From the NCBI RefSeq assembly GCF_001672295.1, contig NZ_JXMS01000017.1:1-64000 (forward strand): DNA of 64,000 nucleotides, written 5' to 3'. Made by a program: the position numbers and the translations under genes. The notes below the pieces were generated by a model. The model did no database searches. It was not told where the DNA came from and worked only from the letters and a program-made list of their open reading frames with translations. This DNA is from Halodesulfovibrio spirochaetisodalis. GTDB taxonomy: Bacteria > Desulfobacterota > Desulfovibrionia > Desulfovibrionales > Desulfovibrionaceae. Shown here piece after piece: positions 17,850 through 26,415 of the stretch (its first letter is position 1; every line of letters begins with the position of its first letter).

Positions 17850-18287
17850 TTATAACCGTAACTCCATATCGACTGCTGGCAAATCGAGAATATCCAGCTT
17901 CTTTGCTTCTCCGACTCTATGAAAACCGAACCGCTCAAAAAAAGGAACTGCCTCTGGCGTGGATTCCAGCTCTATCTTAACAGCACCTTTTTCTTTTGAA
18001 GCTTCCACAAATTTTTTTAGTAAAGAGGAACCGACACCCGAAAAACGAAACTCTTCTCCCACAACCATGTGTGACAGTCTGGCCACGTCCCCCACTATTG
18101 TCAGACGACCGCAGCCAAGTAATGTTCTGTTCTTCAAGGCAATCAGCAACGTGCTTGTATCTTCCAAATCATCCAGAATATATGAACGGGTCACCCGCCC
18201 CACCGGATATAAGTCCACCTGCCGCATGGCCACTGTCGGCTCATACAGGTCATGCTCTTTGTCTATTTCCTCAACAGAATACAGCAT
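17850..18287 (-). CDS. GNAT-family N-acetyltransferase
   Basis: GNAT enzymes transfer an acetyl group from acetyl-CoA to an amine. The acetyl-CoA binding region is ARLSHMVVGEEFRFSGVGSSLLKKFVEAS, a RxxGxG/A-type motif with R/FSGVG, followed by IELESTPEAVPFFERFGFHRVGE, the typical final strands. Length is 145. GGGGGAAG precedes the ATG. The substrate is unknown. It is a single-gene unit with its own terminator. Confidence 0.85.
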   Translation of the reverse strand: MLYSVEEIDKEHDLYEPTVAMRQVDLYPVGRVTRSYILDDLEDTSTLLIALKNRTLLGCGRLTIVGDVARLSHMVVGEEFRFSGVGSSLLKKFVEASKEKGAVKIELESTPEAVPFFERFGFHRVGEAKKLDILDLPAVDMELRL

Positions 18288-18714
18288 AAAAGGCTTCCCC
18301 CGAAGTGCTTTTTATATTTCAACCTGACCATGAAATTACCATAAACGAACGTATGGAGCACATCGGAATCTACAACTTATCACTAACGGAGTCTAATCAC
18401 CTTCTCTTCTGGAAAAACAGCAACACAAAGTACACTGACCGAAAACACCAAGCACAAAACTGCCTGCTTTCGCAAAACTGAACACACTGAATGTCCAGGC
18501 TGGTAAAAGCATGCAAATGGTTCTCAAAAAATCTTCAGGAATGAAAAATAGCTGCAACTACAGATAACCAGAAGCAACCGTTCACACGTCATACCCTTCC
18601 ATTCACGGAAAAAATATTCCGCTACCATAAGAGGATGCAGTAACTCTGTTCACGGTTCAAAGTGCTTTTGGCATATGCCACTGGCTACATTTCTGTTGTC
18701 CCCGCAACAGATAA
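18288..18714. other. Intergenic region, no gene seen
   Basis: About 430 bases without a supported frame. It contains CTGTTG-TCCCCG-CAACAG (near 18,692-18,709), a short possible hairpin, and a GGCATATGCC palindrome (18,670-18,679). These could be regulatory sites, but nothing ties them to a neighbour. Confidence 0.4.
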
Positions 18715-18750
18715 ATAGCCGCGTATCAGAGGGGTCTGATGCGCGGCTAT
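18715..18750 (-). terminator. Terminator of the DksA/TraR-like gene
   Basis: ATAGCCGCG pairs with CGCGGCTAT, with an inner ATCAGA/TCTGAT stem, directly downstream of the minus-strand gene. The following T run is short. Confidence 0.65.
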
Positions 18751-18772
18751 AGTAACGTTATGTACCAGTCTG

Positions 18773-19105
18773 TTATTCTGCGCATTGTATACACAGCCGC
18801 ACCCCCGGTATCGCCATCAGGCGCTCATGCGGTATTGGCTCCCCGCACTCCACGCAGTACCCGAAATCGGGGTCATCAATGTTTCTGAGAAGATACTCCA
18901 GCCCGGCAAGCCGTGACTCTGCTTTTGTAAGCGCGGCAGTGTTCACACTATTGTTTACTATGTTGTCCATGCGTGAAAGTCTGCCTATAGAGTCATCCGG
19001 CGCTACTGGTTTTGTAACTTCCTTAAGCCGGACTACTTCCGTTTTCAAACGGCCAACTTCCGCGTGCATTTTCTGCACGAGTGCTTCTTTTTGAGTTTCT
19101 TGCAT
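18773..19105 (-). CDS. DksA/TraR-family zinc-finger protein
   Basis: DksA-like proteins bind the RNA polymerase secondary channel and modify promoter response. The 110-residue protein has an N-terminal helical part (MQETQKEALVQKMHAEVGRLKTEVVRLKE), a central ALTKAESRLAGLEYLLRNIDDPDFGYC segment, and the C-terminal four-Cys zinc finger CVECGEPI-x13-CIQC. It is shorter than DksA (about 150) and closer in size to TraR/YocK-type relatives. It lacks the obvious Asp pair of a DksA coiled-coil tip, so a distinct role is likely. Confidence 0.88.
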   Translation of the reverse strand: MQETQKEALVQKMHAEVGRLKTEVVRLKEVTKPVAPDDSIGRLSRMDNIVNNSVNTAALTKAESRLAGLEYLLRNIDDPDFGYCVECGEPIPHERLMAIPGVRLCIQCAE

Positions 19106-19300
19106 ATCATTTACTCTAATGTTGGAAAGTAATTGTAGAAAGAATGGAAAGTAAAAGCATGTTGCACAAGGGGGATGCTTCTACCTAAGTACACAATGTA
19201 ACCAACTACTTTTCCATGATAAATGTACTTTGATCGTCATGCGACTTTTTCTGCTATACTCCGCTTTACTACTAACGCATTACAATACTACACAATACCT

Positions 19301-20317
19301 ATGAGCAAACAGAAAAATATAACCCGCTATCTACATTCATCCGGCTGGCTGGAGCAACTCGGCTGCAGCAAACTTACTGACATTTCATTCCTTGCTTCCG
19401 GTGAATATAACGAGAACTGGATTATTACTGCAGCACCTGACACCGCAAACTCTCCACCTAAGCGTTATGTTTTCCGCATTAACCACGGCAGTCAGCTCGG
19501 GCTAGAGAACGAACAGATTGCATACGAATTTTCCGTGCTCTGTGCTCTCAAGTCTTCCGGTGTCACACCGCTTCCATATCTGGTAGACACACAGGCAGGC
19601 AACGAGGACGCTGCTTTTGACCGTGGCATCCTGCTCATGGAATATCTGGAAGGAACACCAATTGATTACACACGGGACATGGAGCACGCTGCTCAAATTT
19701 TTGCAGCAGTCCATACACAGCCAGTTCCCAACGAGCATATGTTCATAACTCAAAAAAATCCGGTAGCAGACATTGTCACCGAATCGCTTGGATTGCTGTC
19801 CCGCTTTGCAGACCATCCCAAAACAGACAAACGCCGCAAACTGGAAAACTATAGTAAGCAAGTCTCAGAGCTCAGCGAGCAATACGCCAGCGTTTTTGCA
19901 GCTGAACCTCAGATTCTAGTGAATACAGAAGTCAATTCCGGTAATTTTATCATCAACCGTACGCAAAACACGGCTCATCTGGTGGACTGGGAAAAAGCCG
20001 TGGTATCAAGCCGCTATCAGGATCTGGGACATTTTATTGTCCCCACGACAACATTATGGAAAACTGACTTCACAGCATCAAGGGAGCAACGGCTGCATTT
20101 CTTAACGCAATATAAGAAGTATGCCGACCTGCCCCAATCACTTGAAGAACTGTCCGTCCTGACTGATGTGCTGGAAAAAACGATACTCCTCCGTGGATTA
20201 TCGTGGTGCTACATGGCATGGTACGAATACACCCAACATGATCGTGCTCTTAAAAATAACGATACCTTTGCGACAATCGAACGCTATCTGGATAATCTTG
20301 AATGGTTTTTACAATAG
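19301..20317 (+). CDS. APH/choline-kinase-fold protein with NTE active-site variant
   Basis: The 338-residue protein has the aminoglycoside-phosphotransferase/choline-kinase fold: a nucleotide-binding start (FLASGEYNENWII, then YVFRINHGSQLG), the hinge ILLMEYLEG, and the catalytic region ILVNTEVNSGNFIIN (about 206-219) plus HLVDWEK (226-232). In canonical family members the loop reads HGDxxxxN with a catalytic Asp; here it is NTEVNSGN. I recall similar NTE proteins in other bacteria and archaea, so this is probably a subfamily and not a decayed enzyme. I chose ATG 19301 by homology; 19223 is possible. The gene overlaps the ABC ATPase by 16 bases. The substrate is unknown. Confidence 0.8.
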   Translation: MSKQKNITRYLHSSGWLEQLGCSKLTDISFLASGEYNENWIITAAPDTANSPPKRYVFRINHGSQLGLENEQIAYEFSVLCALKSSGVTPLPYLVDTQAGNEDAAFDRGILLMEYLEGTPIDYTRDMEHAAQIFAAVHTQPVPNEHMFITQKNPVADIVTESLGLLSRFADHPKTDKRRKLENYSKQVSELSEQYASVFAAEPQILVNTEVNSGNFIINRTQNTAHLVDWEKAVVSSRYQDLGHFIVPTTTLWKTDFTASREQRLHFLTQYKKYADLPQSLEELSVLTDVLEKTILLRGLSWCYMAWYEYTQHDRALKNNDTFATIERYLDNLEWFLQ

Positions 20318-21246
20318 ATTCCTTATGTAAAACGTACAGCGGCAAATCTGTACTTTCCGATGTCTCTTTTTCTATTGAAAAAGGAGATATTGTCTCCCTT
20401 ATCGGCCCTTCAGGCGTGGGAAAAACCACTCTGCTTCGCATTCTGGCAGGACTTGAAGAGCAGGACAGCGGTGAAATTGTATTCAGCACTCCACCATCTA
20501 AAGATAATCCAGTCATCATGGTTTTTCAGGACTATCTGCTCTTCCCCAGTCTCACCGTGTTTGAAAACACAGCATTCGCGCTAAAAGCCCGTAAAATTCC
20601 GGCTTCGGAAATCACAAAACGGGTAAATACCATACTTGAATTTTTTCACCTCACCGAAAAACGCAATCACTACCCTGTGCAACTCTCTGCCGGACAAAAG
20701 CAACGAGTCGCCATTGCGCGAGCAATGATTGTAAACCCTGCAGTACTTCTGCTGGACGAGCCGTTTGCGAATCTGGACAGAAACCTCAAACTGGAAACAG
20801 CAGAATTCATCCGAGACACGCAAAAAGAATTCGGCATTACCACTGTCAGCGTTACACACGATCTTGAAGAAGCCTTTGCCATGTCAGATAAAATCGGGAT
20901 CATGCTCAACGGCAGACTGGAACAGTTTGATACTCCGTCAGCACTGTACAACTCACCTGACTCAAAAGAAGTTGCTCAATTCCTCGGCCCTGTGAATATT
21001 GTGACACCGGAATTGTGCGCGAAACTCAACATTCCGGCTTCCATTATCCCTGAAGGAAAATCCTACGCCACCATACGTCCCGAGCAGTTTACACTTACGC
21101 ATGGAGACGACGCGTACGTCAGCCGCGTATTGTTTGGAGGGCACTATGTGACCTACACTCTTCAAATTGAAGAACAGCAGCTTACGGTCTACGGATTCTC
21201 TTCCCGCTTTGCAGAAGGTGACAGGGTAGGCGTTTCGCTAAGATAG
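20302..21246 (+). CDS. ABC transporter ATP-binding protein (PotA/FbpC-like)
   Basis: This ATPase has Walker A GPSGVGKTT (near 36-44), Q-loop VFQDYLLFPSLTVFENTAFAL, signature LSAGQKQRVAIARA, Walker B LLLDEP and the H-loop VTHDLEEAFAMSD. The C-terminal part looks like a short TOBE-type regulatory domain (YATIRPEQFTL, YVTYTLQIEEQQLTVYG). This design is typical of importers for polyamines, iron, sulfate or similar solutes. No permease or binding protein is adjacent; its only partner here is the overlapping kinase-like gene, so the transporter partners must be elsewhere or absent. Confidence 0.88.
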   Translation: MVFTIDSLCKTYSGKSVLSDVSFSIEKGDIVSLIGPSGVGKTTLLRILAGLEEQDSGEIVFSTPPSKDNPVIMVFQDYLLFPSLTVFENTAFALKARKIPASEITKRVNTILEFFHLTEKRNHYPVQLSAGQKQRVAIARAMIVNPAVLLLDEPFANLDRNLKLETAEFIRDTQKEFGITTVSVTHDLEEAFAMSDKIGIMLNGRLEQFDTPSALYNSPDSKEVAQFLGPVNIVTPELCAKLNIPASIIPEGKSYATIRPEQFTLTHGDDAYVSRVLFGGHYVTYTLQIEEQQLTVYGFSSRFAEGDRVGVSLR

Positions 21247-21306
21247 CGGTGTAAAAAACGTTGGAAGAGGCAACCGCGTTGGCGGTGTGCCTGCCAACAG
21301 GAGATA

Positions 21307-22047
21307 CTAAAAAGCCTTTCCATTAACCGGCAATAATTCACCAAGTGCAATTCCTGTCTCAGTCACGACAGCCCGATACGGATACACTTCTACCCCCATG
21401 TCCAACGCTTCATAAAACAGCTCTGCATAGGCTGGATCAATCACATCCGCAGGGGCAAAACAATGCCCATCCGGACGCTGAATAAGGTAGAAAAAGGCAG
21501 CTCTATGCCCCTGCTTGACCAGATTCATCATATTATTCAAGTGCTTTCGTCCGCGCTCTGTTACTGCGTCTGGAAAACAGGCAACCTCATCTTCCACCAT
21601 TGTAACGTTTTTGCACTCAATCCACAGTGGAGGCAAAGAGCCATCATTTGTCCGCAACACGCCGTCTGCACGGCTATCCCCCACTTTGGCTTCGCTTTTA
21701 AACACGGAATACCCTTCAGCCCAATGCAGTCGGCCTGCTTCAAAAGCAGCTTTCAGCATTTTATTGGGCGTCTGCGTGTTAACACCGACCCATTTTATTC
21801 CTGCAGGCATGTGTAATCCAACAGCTTCCTGCGTCCATTTCAATTTCCTATTCGGGTTTGCAGCAGGCGAAGCCAGAATAGGAGATCCCTTCCGCAGCAA
21901 CCCCATCATGGAGCCGGTATTGTTGGAATGAATCCATACAGATTCACCTTCGACTTCTATTTCCACGCTAAAGCGTTTTACACGGCGGACAAATGAACCG
22001 GCAATGCAGCCTTGAGGGTATGAAATGAGTGGTTCAGAGCTAGACAT
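21307..22047 (-). CDS. sfsA: SfsA family protein (sugar fermentation stimulation)
   Basis: SfsA is a nuclease-like protein of uncertain role, originally linked to maltose metabolism. The sequence shows family landmarks: [72 protein letters not shown] (restriction-endonuclease-like ExK) and [13 protein letters not shown]. Length 246 is normal. It is transcribed away from aspC. Confidence 0.95.
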   Translation of the reverse strand: MSSSEPLISYPQGCIAGSFVRRVKRFSVEIEVEGESVWIHSNNTGSMMGLLRKGSPILASPAANPNRKLKWTQEAVGLHMPAGIKWVGVNTQTPNKMLKAAFEAGRLHWAEGYSVFKSEAKVGDSRADGVLRTNDGSLPPLWIECKNVTMVEDEVACFPDAVTERGRKHLNNMMNLVKQGHRAAFFYLIQRPDGHCFAPADVIDPAYAELFYEALDMGVEVYPYRAVVTETGIALGELLPVNGKAF

Positions 22048-22276
22048 ACTATTTCCAATCTATTTATGTTTGATTTCCAAAAAAGTGACGTAAGAAACCG
22101 GTTCTAAAAGTTTACATGTGAGTTGTTAACTGGTACTTCGCAGAAAGCTAGAAAGCATGATAATTATTGTGTAAACCAGTTATATCTTAATAGACTGACT
22201 TAACAGAAATTATTGCAGACTGGCTGCACACCCGTACTCTTCTGGCTGTGCCTGAACCTGCTTCCGGTATACTTTT

Positions 22277-22292
22277 GGCATAGTATTATGCC
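22277..22292. promoter_or_regulatory. Inverted repeat upstream of aspC
   Basis: GGCATA-GTAT-TATGCC lies 42 bases before the aspC start in the 286-base gap shared with sfsA. It could be an operator or a small leader hairpin. A longer-spaced AACTGGT/ACCAGTT pair lies at about 22,130-22,180. Neither is linked to a known regulator. Confidence 0.3.
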
Positions 22293-22333
22293 GACCATAT
22301 ACGCATAAATTTTATTTTAGAGAGAGGCAACGC

Positions 22334-23506
22334 ATGAAGACTTCAAGCCGTATCGCGCAACTGAAACCGTCTGCTACACTGGCTGTAAACGCTAAAGCAC
22401 TCGAGCTGAAAGCTCAGGGAAAAGAAATTATCAGCCTTGCTGTTGGTGAGCCAGATTTCCCGACGCCGGATTACGTACGTGACGCATGTAAACGCGCACT
22501 GGACGACGGTTTTACAAGATATGGCGCAGTACCCGGTCTTCCGGAGCTTCGCAGTGCCGTGGCTAACTACTTCAACCTCATGTACGGCACATCTGCAAGT
22601 GCAGAACACACCATGATTACAAACGGTGGCAAGCAGGCACTTTTCAACCTGCTGCAAAGCCTCATTAATCCGGGTGATGAAGTTATTATTCCTGCCCCGT
22701 ACTGGGTAAGCTACCCGCCTATGGTGCAGCTTGCAGAAGGTGAACCTGTTGCCGTTGCAGCGTCAGCAGAAGCAGGTTTCAAAGTAACTGTAGACCAGCT
22801 GGAAGCAGCCCGTACAGAAAAAACTGCTGTACTCATGCTTAACTCGCCTTCAAACCCTACAGGCGCAGCATACTCCCGTGAAGAGATTGATGCCATTGCA
22901 GAATGGGCTATCAGTCATGACCTCTTCATTATTTCTGACGAAATTTACGACCAGCTCGTATACGCTCCTGCTGAACATGCGTCTCTTGCTCCGTGGTGGG
23001 AAAAATATCCGGAACAAGTCTGCATCGTAAACGGCCTTGCAAAAAGCTTTGCCATGACAGGCTGGCGTATCGGATATGTACTTGCCCATGTTGATCTCAT
23101 TAAAGCTATGAGCAAAATTCAGGGACAATCCACATCCAACGTATGTTCCTTTGCACAAAAAGGCGCTGTAGCAGCACTTTCAGGTGGTTTTGACGTGGTA
23201 GACACCATGCGTGCTTCTTTCCGCAAACGTCGTGACCTTGCCATGAGCATCATCGGCAAATGGCCGAATGTTGTCTGTCCAGTGCCGCAAGGTGCGTTCT
23301 ACCTTTTCCCTGATGTTCATCGTCTGTACAACGAAACCTACCCTGACTCCGCTGCAATGTGCACATACCTGCTCGAAGAAGCAGGCGTTGCGCTGGTTCC
23401 GGGTGCCGCGTTCGGTGATGATAACTGCATCCGCATCTCCTACGCAGTAGACGAAAAAACGCTCGAAGAATCATTAAATAAAATTGCCCGCATCCTGTTT
23501 GGATAA
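22334..23506 (+). CDS. aspC: Aspartate aminotransferase (class I, PLP)
   Basis: The enzyme interconverts aspartate/2-oxoglutarate and oxaloacetate/glutamate. It is a fold-type I PLP protein of 390 residues: LAVGEPDFPTPDYV at the N-terminus, NGGKQALFNLLQSLINPGDEVIIPAPYW, LNSPSNPTGAAYS, ISDEIYDQLVY and the PLP lysine in NGLAKSFAMTGWRIGYV. The C-terminal Arg in DDNCIRISYA binds the substrate carboxylate. GAGAGAGG precedes the ATG. It is the first gene before pgi, 115 bases apart. Confidence 0.95.
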   Translation: MKTSSRIAQLKPSATLAVNAKALELKAQGKEIISLAVGEPDFPTPDYVRDACKRALDDGFTRYGAVPGLPELRSAVANYFNLMYGTSASAEHTMITNGGKQALFNLLQSLINPGDEVIIPAPYWVSYPPMVQLAEGEPVAVAASAEAGFKVTVDQLEAARTEKTAVLMLNSPSNPTGAAYSREEIDAIAEWAISHDLFIISDEIYDQLVYAPAEHASLAPWWEKYPEQVCIVNGLAKSFAMTGWRIGYVLAHVDLIKAMSKIQGQSTSNVCSFAQKGAVAALSGGFDVVDTMRASFRKRRDLAMSIIGKWPNVVCPVPQGAFYLFPDVHRLYNETYPDSAAMCTYLLEEAGVALVPGAAFGDDNCIRISYAVDEKTLEESLNKIARILFG

Positions 23507-23543
23507 AATAAATATCATATTGGGCTTTACACTTTTTCCCTAC

Positions 23544-23608
23544 GCTTCATCATACGGACTACTGCCCTTTTTTCTACACGGGCAGCGCAATCACGATGCT
23601 GATGAAGC
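23544..23608 (+). promoter_or_regulatory. Long stem-loop in the pgi leader
   Basis: GCTTCATCA (23544-23552) pairs with TGATGAAGC (23600-23608), and TGCCC (23563-23567) with GGGCA (23580-23584). The 3' arm abuts the GGGG Shine-Dalgarno site of pgi, so the fold could affect ribosome access. It may also be a poor terminator for aspC, as no T run follows. Confidence 0.4.
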
Positions 23609-23621
23609 GGGGTAATATTTT

Positions 23622-24974
23622 ATGACCACGAACACACTTGATTGGACAGGTGCATGGAACGGACGTCTTACCCAAAAAGATGCGCAGCGTCATACTGACC
23701 GCTGCGAAAAACTTTCCACACACCTTTTTGAAGAAATTGACGGCAACAGACTGCCTTTTATTAATTTACCATACCGTGAAGAACTGGAAAAAGGGCTGCT
23801 GGAACATTCTCCGTGGCTCCAGTCCTTCGATCATATGCTGCTGCTGGGTATCGGCGGCAGTGCTCTTGGAACAAGAGCGCTTCAGCGTGCTTTTTTTCCG
23901 GAACAGGACATGCCGAACCACACGGGTAAACGCCTGTGGATTTCTGACAACGTAGACGCCGGAACATTCGAAGAATGGCTTACCCGCTTACCAGCAGAGA
24001 AAACCGTTGTTGTGGTTATCTCCAAGTCCGGCGGCACCATTGAAACCATTGCACAGTACTTTGTTGTACGCGAATGGCTTAAAACACATCTTGGTGATGC
24101 GTGGACTGATCACATCATGCTCATTACAGATGCCCATAACGGGTACCTGCGCGATGAAGTGAACAGACTCGGCGTACGCTCCATGCCTGTGCCTGATAAT
24201 CTTGGCGGTCGCTACTCCGTACTCAGTGCTGTCGGTCTCGTACCGGCTGCCTTCATGGGGATAGACTGGAAAGGTTTGCTTGATGGTGCTATGTCCGTTG
24301 GTGAAAGTCTTTGTAAACGCGGTTGCTCTGAACGCTCACTGCTTGCACATCCTTCATGGAAAATCGCATCGTGGGCAAAAACACTTATGGAAGAAGACTA
24401 CAACATCCTGTTGTTCTTCACCTACATTCCGACGTGGGCTTCTTTTGGTGACTGGTTTGCCCAGCTCTGGGCTGAAAGCCTCGGCAAAGACGGCAAGGGT
24501 TCTACCCCGCTTCCTGCCAAGGGTGTAACTGACCAGCACTCGACTCAGCAGCTCTACCTCGGCGGGCCGCGCGACAAAGGTTGTCTGTATCTTACGTGTC
24601 CGACCCAGCCTGAAGGCATGACATTTGCCGATGACCTGCCGGAAAAATGGAGTTACCTGCGTGGTGAAAAATTCGGCACCTTATTACAGGCAGAAACTCT
24701 CGGTTCCCGCATGGCGCTGGGACAGACACACACTCCGCTCGTAGAAATTCGTGTGGGAGAAGCAACAGAAGTTGAAGCCGGACGCCTGATTGCGCTGCTG
24801 GAAATTGCCACAGTGCTCACAGGCTGGCTGTTAGAAATAAATCCGCTTAACCAGCCGCATGTTGAACTTGGCAAGCGACTGGCCAATGCACGGCTCGGTG
24901 CCTCCGGCTATGATGAAGAAAGCAAAGAGCTTGATAACTTCTTAGGCAGGGAGCCCGACATTCAGGAGTTCTGA
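23622..24974 (+). CDS. pgi: Glucose-6-phosphate isomerase
   Basis: Pgi interconverts glucose-6-P and fructose-6-P. The 450-residue protein shows LLLGIGGSALGTRALQRAF, the sugar-phosphate motif VVVISKSGGTIETIAQY, GGRYSVLSAVGLVPAAFMG, TDQHSTQQLYLGG with the catalytic His, and the C-terminal VELGKRLANARL. The size matches the shorter bacterial Pgi group. The sensor kinase gene starts one base after its stop. Confidence 0.96.
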   Translation: MTTNTLDWTGAWNGRLTQKDAQRHTDRCEKLSTHLFEEIDGNRLPFINLPYREELEKGLLEHSPWLQSFDHMLLLGIGGSALGTRALQRAFFPEQDMPNHTGKRLWISDNVDAGTFEEWLTRLPAEKTVVVVISKSGGTIETIAQYFVVREWLKTHLGDAWTDHIMLITDAHNGYLRDEVNRLGVRSMPVPDNLGGRYSVLSAVGLVPAAFMGIDWKGLLDGAMSVGESLCKRGCSERSLLAHPSWKIASWAKTLMEEDYNILLFFTYIPTWASFGDWFAQLWAESLGKDGKGSTPLPAKGVTDQHSTQQLYLGGPRDKGCLYLTCPTQPEGMTFADDLPEKWSYLRGEKFGTLLQAETLGSRMALGQTHTPLVEIRVGEATEVEAGRLIALLEIATVLTGWLLEINPLNQPHVELGKRLANARLGASGYDEESKELDNFLGREPDIQEF

Positions 24975-24975
24975 T

Positions 24976-26409
24976 TTGATTCCAAGGTTCTTCAGGGACG
25001 AAAAGCCCTTTGGCTTTGTTAGAGTCCTCTCATGGGCAATGCTCATAGTCATCATTATTTCAAGCCTGCTCATGTCTACATTTATTGCGGACCAAGCCCG
25101 GAAGACCTTAATCGAAAAGCAGAAGAACTTTGCACTACTGCTGGCGGAAAATCTGAACCATCAGATTTTCCGCCGGTTTACTCTTCCTACCATTATCGGG
25201 TACGGGCGCATTGCCCTGCGTAATCCCACCCAATACGAACGCCTTGAACAGGTTGTCCAGAACACCATTCACGGGCTGCATGTAAAAGGTCTGCGAATCT
25301 TCGATAACAAGCAGATCACATCCTACTCCACAAACAAAGATGATCTCGGTAAATCCGGTATTGCGGGTATTGCTGCGCAAAAAGCTGTTGAGCAGAATAC
25401 CTACAGCTTTGAGATTGAATCCAAGATATCTCCGATTACAGCAGTATTCATGCTCAAGCTGCCGGAAGACTCATTTACCCTACGTACGACCTATCCGCTT
25501 CGCCTTGAAGGCAAGCTCGGTGACGAGCCAAAAGAACTGCCGATTATGGGTGTGCTTGAAATCACGCAGGATATTACCGAGGACTATAAAAGCGTTATCC
25601 GCTTCCAGCGGCTTATCTTCATTTCCATCTTCGTATCTTCCATGCTCATGTTTATGATCCTCGTAAGCATTATCAAGCGTGCAGAACGGGCACTCACCAA
25701 ACGTCTTGAAGAAAAAGACAAGCTTGAACATGAGCTTCATCAAAATGAAAAACTAGCGGGTATGGGGCGCATGGTATCTTCTATTGCGCACGAAATCCGC
25801 AACCCGCTCGGTATTATCTCGTCCAGTGCTGAAATGATGATCAAGCGTGAAAGCACAGACGACTTCACTAAAAAAATGCTCACGGTTATTTTTGACGAAT
25901 CAAAACGTCTTGCCCAGACCGTTACAGACTTCCTCGATTACGCGAAACCGAAACCTACCCGTCATGACAAGGTAGACCTTGCCATGATCATCAATCAGGC
26001 ACTCGGTTTCCTTGAAAACGAATTAGAATCGAAGGGCATAACCGTTTCACGGGATTATAATTTAAAATTCTTTATAGAGGGTGATAGCGACTTGCTCTAT
26101 CGTGCTGTATACAATGTTCTTTCCAACAGTATTCAGGCGATGGAAGGGGAAGGCGAAATTCGCATCTGCGGTATCCGCGGCAAAACAGCGGTACTGCAAT
26201 TCCACGACTCCGGCAGCGGATTCGACACTGCACACTTAAACCAGATGCTCGACCCGTTCTTCACTACCCGCGACAACGGAACCGGCCTTGGACTGCCTAT
26301 TGTGAACAGCATTGTTAAGAGCCATCACGGCACGCTCACATTAGGAAAATCAGATCTTGGCGGTGCACTCGTTACCATGGAATTTCCACTGAAAACACCG
26401 GGCAGGTAA
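24976..26409 (+). CDS. Membrane sensor histidine kinase (ZraS/AtoS-like)
   Basis: The start is TTG at 24976, with AGGAG seven bases upstream inside the end of pgi. One span (VLSWAMLIVIIISSLLMSTFI) and another near residue 220 (LIFISIFVSSMLMFMILV) flank a periplasmic domain of about 170 residues. A coiled segment leads to the HisKA motif MVSSIAHEIRNPLGIISSSAEM with the phospho-His, then the ATPase boxes NVLSNSIQAM (N), DSGSGFD (G1) and GTGLGLPIV (G2). It pairs with the NtrC-type regulator six bases downstream. The signal is unknown. Confidence 0.93.
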   Translation: MIPRFFRDEKPFGFVRVLSWAMLIVIIISSLLMSTFIADQARKTLIEKQKNFALLLAENLNHQIFRRFTLPTIIGYGRIALRNPTQYERLEQVVQNTIHGLHVKGLRIFDNKQITSYSTNKDDLGKSGIAGIAAQKAVEQNTYSFEIESKISPITAVFMLKLPEDSFTLRTTYPLRLEGKLGDEPKELPIMGVLEITQDITEDYKSVIRFQRLIFISIFVSSMLMFMILVSIIKRAERALTKRLEEKDKLEHELHQNEKLAGMGRMVSSIAHEIRNPLGIISSSAEMMIKRESTDDFTKKMLTVIFDESKRLAQTVTDFLDYAKPKPTRHDKVDLAMIINQALGFLENELESKGITVSRDYNLKFFIEGDSDLLYRAVYNVLSNSIQAMEGEGEIRICGIRGKTAVLQFHDSGSGFDTAHLNQMLDPFFTTRDNGTGLGLPIVNSIVKSHHGTLTLGKSDLGGALVTMEFPLKTPGR

Positions 26410-26415
26410 TCAGGT

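Noticed and set aside
22275-22292. Sigma-54 promoter before aspC
   Set aside because: TGGCAT and TATGC are present, but the GG-to-GC spacing is 11 bases instead of 10. The simple inverted repeat explains it better.
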